From Betaproteobacteria bacterium (lineage in GTDB: Bacteria; Pseudomonadota; Gammaproteobacteria; Burkholderiales; SG8-41): 21,157 bases of DNA. Below, one piece after another: positions 15,698-21,157 of this stretch. Within the stretch, counting starts at the first letter, position 1. Every line of letters starts with the position of its first letter. The translations under genes and the position numbers were made by a program. Location: positions 1-21,157 of the forward strand of contig JANXRI010000141.1 of assembly GCA_025353085.1 (NCBI GenBank). The letters are read 5' to 3'. Below the pieces are notes generated by a model. The model had not been told where the DNA came from and searched no databases. It worked only from the letters and a program-made list of their open reading frames with translations.

Positions 15698-16476
15698 GCC
15701 CGGCGGTACGACCAGGTTAGTAAGAACAGGCCGGCGAGCACCATCGGCAGCGACAGCCATTGGCCCATCGACAGCCCGAACGCGAGCAGCCCCAGAAAGC
15801 TGTCCGGCTCGCGCGTGAACTCGACGCCGAAACGAAATAATCCATAGCCGATCAAAAAGCACGCCGACACCGCGCCGCGCGGCCGCGGCTTCGCCGCATA
15901 CCACCACAGCACGACGAACAACACCACGCCTTCGAGCGCGAATTCGTACAACTGCGACGGATGGCGCGGCACGTTATCGACGTTCGGGAAAACCATTGCC
16001 CATGGCACGTCGGTAGCGCGTCCCCATAATTCAGCATTGATGAAGTTGCCGAGCCGTCCGGCGGCTAATCCCAACGGTACCAGCGGCGCAATGAAATCGG
16101 TGATCGCAAGCCAACTTTGGCGGCGCGATTTCGCGAACCACCACATCGCGATGATCACACCGAGGAAGCCGCCGTGAAATGACATGCCGCCTTCCCACAC
16201 ATAAAAAATCTTCCACGGCTCGGCAAAGTAATCGCCTAGTTTGTAGAACAGCACATAGCCCAAACGCCCGCCGAGAATCACGCCGAGAATGCCGTAGAAC
16301 AGCAAGTCGTCAAAATTATTGGCCGTCATTTGCGTGTGGGCTCGCGTCCTGATCGCGTAGCGGCCGACGATCCACAGCAACGCGAAGCCGAGCAGGTAGG
16401 TTAATCCATACCAGCGGATGGCGAGCGGACCGAACAGCTTGACGGCGATTGGATCGAACTGCGGGTGAATCAGCAT
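15694..16476 (-). CDS. lgt: Prolipoprotein diacylglyceryl transferase Lgt
   Basis: Inner-membrane enzyme that transfers diacylglycerol from phosphatidylglycerol to the lipobox cysteine of prelipoproteins. The 260-residue product has about seven membrane helices and the family signatures: RWYGLTYLLGF (21-31), GGMSFHGGFLG with His101 (E. coli His103), the Lgt signature GRLGNFINAELWGR with Arg141 and Asn144 (E. coli Arg143, Asn146), and RHPSQLYE (171-178). Two cytosolic/periplasmic loops have normal lengths. It is divergent from ilvD, 66 bases apart, and its stop overlaps the stop of the SapC-family gene by 4 bases. A TATAAT box lies 37 bases before the start. Confidence 0.97.
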   Translation of the reverse strand: MLIHPQFDPIAVKLFGPLAIRWYGLTYLLGFALLWIVGRYAIRTRAHTQMTANNFDDLLFYGILGVILGGRLGYVLFYKLGDYFAEPWKIFYVWEGGMSFHGGFLGVIIAMWWFAKSRRQSWLAITDFIAPLVPLGLAAGRLGNFINAELWGRATDVPWAMVFPNVDNVPRHPSQLYEFALEGVVLFVVLWWYAAKPRPRGAVSACFLIGYGLFRFGVEFTREPDSFLGLLAFGLSMGQWLSLPMVLAGLFLLTWSYRRA

Positions 16477-16512
16477 CGAGAGGCTTTAAACGGGATTGGG
16501 TTAAAATCATGC

Positions 16513-16518
16513 ATTATA
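16513..16518 (-). promoter_or_regulatory. Consensus -10 box of lgt
   Basis: TATAAT reading toward lgt, in the 66-base divergent region shared with ilvD. No good -35 is visible at the usual spacing. No separate -35/-10 pair could be assigned to ilvD. Confidence 0.4.
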
Positions 16519-16542
16519 CGTAAGGCATCTACAGGATCAGCC

Positions 16543-18216
16543 ATGGCACTCAATAAACGCAGCCGCCTCATCACCCATGGCGATGCGCGCTCGCCCAATC
16601 GCGCGATGCTGCGCGCGGTCGGTTTTGGCGACTCCGACTTTGAAAAACCGATCGTGGGCGTCGCCAACGGCTATTCGAACATGAATCCGTGCAATGCCGG
16701 CATTCAGCCGCTCGTCGATCGCGCGATGGCAACCTTGCGTGAAATGGGCGCGATGCCGCAGGTATTTGGCGTCCCGACCATCACCGATGGCATCGGTATG
16801 GGCACGGAGGCGATGAAATATTCGTTGGTGTCGCGCGAAGTGATTGCCGATGCAATCGAAACCTCGGTAAACGGTCAGTCGATGGACGGCGTGCTGGTGT
16901 GCGGCGGCTGCGACAAAAACATGCCGGGCGGCATGATCGCGATGGCGCGCATGAACGTGCCGGGCATTTATGTTTATGCGGGCACGATCAAACCGGGCAA
17001 ATGGAAAGGCCAGGACTTGACTGTGGTCAGCGTTTTCGAAGCGGTCGGTGCATTCAGCGCGGGCAAGATGGCGCGCGACGACTTTATTGGCATCGAGAAA
17101 AATGCCTGTCCGTCGGTCGGCGCGTGCGGAGGCATGTTCACCGCGAATACCATGTCGTCGTCTTTCGAAGCGCTCGGCATGAGTTTGCTCGGCTCATCGC
17201 AAATGGCTTCACCCGACGCCGAGAAGGCTGACTCGGCGGCTGCATCGGCAGCAGCGCTCGTCAATGCGATCAAGCTCAATCTGCGCCCGCGTGACATCAT
17301 TACGCGCAAGTCGATTGAAAACGCGGCTGCGCTGATCATGGCAACCGGCGGCTCAACCAACGCAGTGTTGCACTACCTGGCGATCGCGCACGCCGCCGAA
17401 GTCAAATGGACCATCGACGATTTCGAGCGCGTGCGGCGGCGCGTGCCGGTGTTGTGCGACCTCAAACCATCGGGCCGTTATGTCGCCACCGACTTTCATC
17501 GTGCGGGCGGCGTGCCCCAGGTACTCAAAATGCTGCTCGACCATGGACTCGTGCATGGCGATTGCATGACGATCACCGGCAAGACGCTGGCCGCCGAACT
17601 TGCAAAAATTCCGGTTAAGCCGCGCGCCGATCAGGACGTGATCCGGCCGTGGGACAAACCGTTGTACGCGCACGGCCATCTCGCGATCCTCAAAGGCAAC
17701 CTCGCACCTGAAGGATGTGTCGCGAAAATCACCGGTTTGAAATCGCCGAAAATCACCGGTCCCGCGCGCGTGTTCGATTCCGAACCGACGGCAATGGATG
17801 CAATTCTCGCCAAGGAAATCAAGGCCGGCGACATCGTCGTGATTCGCTATGAAGGCCCGAAAGGCGGCCCTGGCATGCAGGAAATGTTGGCGCCTACTTC
17901 TGCTCTAGTTGGCCAAGGGCTGGGCGAATCAGTAGGGCTCATAACTGATGGCCGATTTTCAGGCGGCACTTGGGGCATGGTGGTCGGACATGTCGCGCCT
18001 GAGGCGTTCGAAGGCGGGCCGATCGCGCTCATCAAAGAAGGCGACTCGATCACGATCGACGCACTTAAGCGCTTGATCCAGCTTAACGTGGGCGTCAAAG
18101 AACTCGCGCAGCGTAAAAAGAAATGGCAGCAACCAAAACCGCGTTACACCCGCGGACTGCTCGCGAAATACGTGAAGCTCGTATCCACCGCAAGTAAAGG
18201 TGCGGTGACCGACTGA
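16543..18216 (+). CDS. ilvD: Dihydroxy-acid dehydratase IlvD
   Basis: Iron-sulphur enzyme of valine, leucine and isoleucine synthesis that dehydrates 2,3-dihydroxy-isovalerate and -methylvalerate. From ATG 16543 the product is 557 residues, with AGGA 6 bases upstream. The longer open frame from 16465 would run through the lgt start and is rejected. Cluster ligands are C50 (NMNPCNAG), C123 (CGGCDKNMPGGM) and C195 (NACPSVGACGGMF), and K125 is the lysine that is carbamylated in the family. Further signatures are ATGGSTNAVLH and GGTWGMVVGHVAPEA. Codons at 17893-17970 differ from the rest of the gene. A weak hairpin with TTTT at 18232-18263 may end the transcript. Confidence 0.97.
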   Translation: MALNKRSRLITHGDARSPNRAMLRAVGFGDSDFEKPIVGVANGYSNMNPCNAGIQPLVDRAMATLREMGAMPQVFGVPTITDGIGMGTEAMKYSLVSREVIADAIETSVNGQSMDGVLVCGGCDKNMPGGMIAMARMNVPGIYVYAGTIKPGKWKGQDLTVVSVFEAVGAFSAGKMARDDFIGIEKNACPSVGACGGMFTANTMSSSFEALGMSLLGSSQMASPDAEKADSAAASAAALVNAIKLNLRPRDIITRKSIENAAALIMATGGSTNAVLHYLAIAHAAEVKWTIDDFERVRRRVPVLCDLKPSGRYVATDFHRAGGVPQVLKMLLDHGLVHGDCMTITGKTLAAELAKIPVKPRADQDVIRPWDKPLYAHGHLAILKGNLAPEGCVAKITGLKSPKITGPARVFDSEPTAMDAILAKEIKAGDIVVIRYEGPKGGPGMQEMLAPTSALVGQGLGESVGLITDGRFSGGTWGMVVGHVAPEAFEGGPIALIKEGDSITIDALKRLIQLNVGVKELAQRKKKWQQPKPRYTRGLLAKYVKLVSTASKGAVTD

Positions 18217-18363
18217 CTGGGCGAGCGCCGAGCACCCCGTTCCGCTAAATCCGGTGCGGTTTTGAATTTGCCGTCTCGAACAAACTTCGCCAGCACGCCG
18301 CGCACCGATGCAGGTCCAAACCTATACTGACCGGGTAAAGTCGTTGCCGGAAACGCACTGAAG

Positions 18364-19344
18364 ATGCCTTCACTAATCACCGCGGCGTGGGCCGCCTGGG
18401 GTGCCTCCAATCTGCCGGCCCGTGATACCTTGGCCGCCGACGATTTTGCCGGCGCGATCGTCAAGCTTGGCATCCGCGTGCCGGCGGGTGCCCGCACCGC
18501 CGAAACACTCGGCACCGAACGCGAGGGTACCGGCGTGTTAATTGACGAGGCCGGGCACATTCTGACCATCGGCTACCTGTTGCTTGAAGCGCAATCGGTA
18601 TTGGTCGTCGCAGCCGATGGCCGCGTGTTGCCGGCGATCGTTGCCGGCTTCGATCATGCAACCGGCTTTGGCCTAGTGCGCGCCGTGCAATCGCTCGATC
18701 ATCCGGCCATTGCTATCGGAGATAGCAGCGCCGCACGCGAAATGAATACAATCACCGTAGCCGCGCACGCTGGCGCCGGCGGCTGGTCCAACGCGTGTGT
18801 CGTCAGCCGGCGCCCGTTCACTGGCTGGTGGGAATATGCGCTCGACGATGCGGTATTCACAGCGCCGGCGCGCGATCAGCATAGCGGCGCCGCACTGCTT
18901 GACACCCAAGGCCAGCTCATCGGCATCGGGTCGCTGTGGGTGGGCGATGCGAGCGACACAGGCGCAGCATTTCCCGGCAATATGTTTGTGCCCACCGATC
19001 TCTTGCTGCCTATCCTCAGCGACTTGAAAACGCTCGGCCGGCGCAGCGGTCCGGCGCGGCCATGGCTGGGGATTTATTCGGAAGAAGTCCGCCAGCACGT
19101 GGTCGTTACCCAAGCATTGGCCGATTCACCGGCGCAAGTGGGCGGTATCGCGCGCGGTGACGTTATCCTCGCGGTGAGCGGCCAGCCGATCGGCAGTCTG
19201 GCTGAGTTCTACCAGGCGTTGTGGGCAAGCGACGCCGCGGGCAGCAAAGTCATGCTGCAGATTTGGCGCGATAAGGCGGTGCGCGAAATCCACTTAAAGT
19301 CGATCGATCGCATGGAATATCTGCGCCCCTCACTGCAAAGCTGA
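18364..19344 (+). CDS. HtrA/S1C-like protein with degenerate catalytic triad and a PDZ domain
   Basis: The fold is that of HtrA (DegP/DegS) proteases: a trypsin-like domain (about 30-220) and one PDZ domain (about 230-315: PARPWLGIY, then SPAQVGGIARGDVILAVSGQPI). The active site is not intact. In the block equivalent to TNxHVV, ILTIGYLLLE has Tyr71 instead of His. The TDLAVL block reads TGFGLV, with Gly101 instead of Asp. GNSGG is QHSGA, keeping only Ser174. It is therefore predicted to be proteolytically inactive. I recall relatives in other proteobacteria with the same ILTIGYL and TGFGLV blocks, so this looks like a conserved family and not recent decay. No clear signal peptide is present at ATG 18364, and an in-frame stop just upstream excludes a longer form. 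It lies 53 bases before the next gene on the same strand. Confidence 0.82.
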   Translation: MPSLITAAWAAWGASNLPARDTLAADDFAGAIVKLGIRVPAGARTAETLGTEREGTGVLIDEAGHILTIGYLLLEAQSVLVVAADGRVLPAIVAGFDHATGFGLVRAVQSLDHPAIAIGDSSAAREMNTITVAAHAGAGGWSNACVVSRRPFTGWWEYALDDAVFTAPARDQHSGAALLDTQGQLIGIGSLWVGDASDTGAAFPGNMFVPTDLLLPILSDLKTLGRRSGPARPWLGIYSEEVRQHVVVTQALADSPAQVGGIARGDVILAVSGQPIGSLAEFYQALWASDAAGSKVMLQIWRDKAVREIHLKSIDRMEYLRPSLQS

Positions 19345-19397
19345 CCGCAACGTCAACCCACAGCGTTAGCGCCGAAAACTTCCCCCCGGACCTTCCG

Positions 19398-21157
19398 ATG
19401 GCTAATCGACTCGCGCACGAAACGAGCCCCTATCTGCAACAGCATGCCGACAATCCAGTCGATTGGTATGCGTGGGGCGAAGAGGCGCTCGCCGCGGCGC
19501 GTGAACAGAATAAACCAATCCTGCTGTCGATCGGCTATTCAGCGTGCCACTGGTGTCATGTCATGGCGCACGAGTCATTTGAGGACGCCGCGGTCGCGGC
19601 CCTTATGAATGAGCTTTACATCAACATCAAAGTCGATCGCGAAGAGCGCCCCGACCTCGACCAGATTTATCAGGCTGCGCATGCGCTGCTGACACGCCGC
19701 AACGGCGGCTGGCCGCTGACGATGTTTCTGATGCCCGATCAGACGCCGTTTTTCGGCGGCACTTATTTTCCGAAAACAGCGCGCCATAGCACGCCGGGCT
19801 TCATCGACTTGTTGCCGCAGGTTGCTGCTGCGTATTACGACAAGCGCGATGAAATCGAACAGCAGAACGTCGCGTTACGCGCGGCCCTGGTGCAAGCCGA
19901 GCCGCCGCCGCCGACCGGCGGTGAACTGTCGGCGATCCCGCTTGACGTCGCATTGCGCGAACTCAAGAACATTTTTGACGAAGCCGACGGCGGCATCGGC
20001 GCGGCGCCCAAGTTCCCGCACCCGGCCGAACTCGAATTTTGCTTGCGCCGCGCGGCTGACATTCGCGACGACTACGCACTCGGCATGGCAAGGCTCACGC
20101 TCACCAAAATGGCGGAGGGCGGCATCTATGATCAGTTGGGCGGCGGGTTTTGCCGCTACAGCGTCGATGCGCGGTGGACGATACCGCATTTCGAAAAAAT
20201 GCTGTACGACAACGGCCCGCTGCTGCGTCTTTACAGCGACTTGTGGCTGGTTGATCCCCAACCGCTATTTGCGCGCACGGTCGCGGACACCGCGGCCTGG
20301 GTCATGCGCGAAATGCAATCGCCGCACGGCGGCTATTACTCGTCCCTCGACGCGGATTCCGAACACGTCGAAGGCAAGTTCTATGTGTGGATGCCCGACG
20401 CCGTCAAGGCCGCGGTGAGCGCCGCGGAGTACGCGGTTGTCGAACCGCACTACGGGCTCGATGTGCGCCCCAATTTCGAACGCGAATTCTGGCATTTGCG
20501 CGTGACCAAACCCCTCCCGGTCGTCGCCAAACGCTTGGGCCTGCCGCTGGAACACGCGCAACAGCTGCTCGATTCTGCGCGAATGAAGTTGCTTACAGCC
20601 CGCGAAACGCGCGTGCATCCGGGCCGCGATGAGAAGGTGCTCACGAGCTGGAATGCGCTGATGGTTAAAGGCATGGCGCGCGCGGCGCGCGTATTCGGGA
20701 ATGCCGACTGGCTCGCGTCAGCGCGCGCCGCGGTAGAATTTACGCGTTCGACTATGTGGTTCAATGGCCGACTGCTCGCGACCTATAAGGATGGCAACGC
20801 GCACCTGAATGCGTACTTGGACGACAATGCGTTTTTGCTCGACGCATTGCTCGAACTTATGCAGCACGACTTTAGACTCGCCGACCTCGAGTGGGCGCGC
20901 GCGTTGGCCGACGTATTGATCGATCAGTTCGAAGATCCCGCGCGCGGCGGATTTTTCTTCGTGAGCCACGATCATGAGCGTCTGCTGCATCGTGCGAAGA
21001 GCGGCCGTGATCACGCCACACCATCAGGTAACGGAATTGCAGCGCTGGCGCTCGGCCGACTCGGTCACTTGACCGGCGAACCACGCTATAGCGAGGCGGC
21101 GCGGCGCACCCTGCAAGCATTCAAACCGCTACTCGAGCACGAACCGGGCGCGCATAC
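19398..21157 (+). CDS. DUF255/YyaL-type protein with thioredoxin-like N-domain (3' end outside window)
   Basis: The frame from ATG 19398 is open to the window end, giving 586 complete codons of a family usually about 670-700 long. The N-terminal thioredoxin-like domain (about 1-165) contains NPVDWYAWGEEAL (19-31), SIGYSACHWCHVM with C50-H-W-C53, KVDREERPDLDQIY and GGWPLTMFL followed by FGGTYFP. It is followed by an alpha/alpha-barrel domain related to N-acylglucosamine 2-epimerases, with GGIYDQLGGGFCRYSVD, PHFEKMLYDN, DADSEHVEGKFYVW, DEKVLTSWNALM and the ATPSGNG motif. Bacterial YyaL and human SPATA20 belong here; the biochemical activity is not established. GGA about 8 bases upstream is the ribosome site. 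It is codirectional with the HtrA-like gene and may share its transcript. Confidence 0.92.
   Translation, partial: MANRLAHETSPYLQQHADNPVDWYAWGEEALAAAREQNKPILLSIGYSACHWCHVMAHESFEDAAVAALMNELYINIKVDREERPDLDQIYQAAHALLTRRNGGWPLTMFLMPDQTPFFGGTYFPKTARHSTPGFIDLLPQVAAAYYDKRDEIEQQNVALRAALVQAEPPPPTGGELSAIPLDVALRELKNIFDEADGGIGAAPKFPHPAELEFCLRRAADIRDDYALGMARLTLTKMAEGGIYDQLGGGFCRYSVDARWTIPHFEKMLYDNGPLLRLYSDLWLVDPQPLFARTVADTAAWVMREMQSPHGGYYSSLDADSEHVEGKFYVWMPDAVKAAVSAAEYAVVEPHYGLDVRPNFEREFWHLRVTKPLPVVAKRLGLPLEHAQQLLDSARMKLLTARETRVHPGRDEKVLTSWNALMVKGMARAARVFGNADWLASARAAVEFTRSTMWFNGRLLATYKDGNAHLNAYLDDNAFLLDALLELMQHDFRLADLEWARALADVLIDQFEDPARGGFFFVSHDHERLLHRAKSGRDHATPSGNGIAALALGRLGHLTGEPRYSEAARRTLQAFKPLLEHEPGAH

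Noticed and set aside
18232..18263. Intrinsic terminator after ilvD
   Set aside because: GCACC/GGTGC is a 5-bp stem with a long loop and only four Ts; too weak to list as a feature.
19822..20418. Plus-strand open frame of 198 codons within the last gene
   Set aside because: It is a second frame inside the DUF255/YyaL gene, whose own frame is open throughout and carries all motifs; the alternative is Arg/Ser-rich without family features.

Overview
The window reads as ordinary chromosome of a GC-rich Gram-negative proteobacterium, most probably a betaproteobacterium. Evidence: groES-groEL behind a perfect CIRCE operator, a complete front end of ubiquinone synthesis (ubiC-ubiA-ubiD), ridA next to recG, lgt divergent from ilvD, an outer-membrane beta-barrel protein ending in phenylalanine, and a periplasmic PBP4. 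The lineage call is an inference from gene content and order. I see no phage, transposon, CRISPR array or plasmid function.

Layout. 1-1802 (minus strand): groEL, cut by the window edge, and groES, with a TTGAAA-17-TATTAT promoter running into CIRCE. 1909-2553 (minus): an unrecognised 214-residue protein, divergent from bioA. 2812-5560 (plus): bioA overlapping dacB (PBP4). 5561-5755: AT-rich leader. 5756-6441 (plus): small outer-membrane protein and its terminator, which overlaps the end of ubiD. 6431-11910 (minus): ridA, recG, ubiC, ubiA, ubiD, with a promoter and palindrome in front of ridA. 11976-12310: no convincing gene. 12311-14627 (minus): two adjacent acyl-CoA dehydrogenase subunits, preceded by tRNA-Ala(CGC) at 14711-14786. 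14894-15697 (plus): a SapC-family protein whose stop overlaps the stop of lgt (15694-16476, minus). 16543-18216 (plus): ilvD. 18364-19344 (plus): an HtrA-like protein lacking catalytic His and Asp. 19398 to the end (plus): a DUF255/YyaL-type thioredoxin-fold protein, truncated.

How the genes work together. UbiC makes 4-hydroxybenzoate from chorismate, UbiA prenylates it and UbiD decarboxylates the product; start/stop overlaps imply co-translation of at least ubiA with its neighbours. The two dehydrogenase subunits each lack parts of the canonical active site that the other supplies, so they probably form one obligate heteromer. The remaining genes are housekeeping functions without an evident common pathway.

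The items most worth a second look are the HtrA-like pseudoprotease, the complementary acyl-CoA dehydrogenase pair, the ridA promoter/operator, the orphan SapC protein, and the 214-residue protein next to groESL. I did not find a clearly new multi-gene system.
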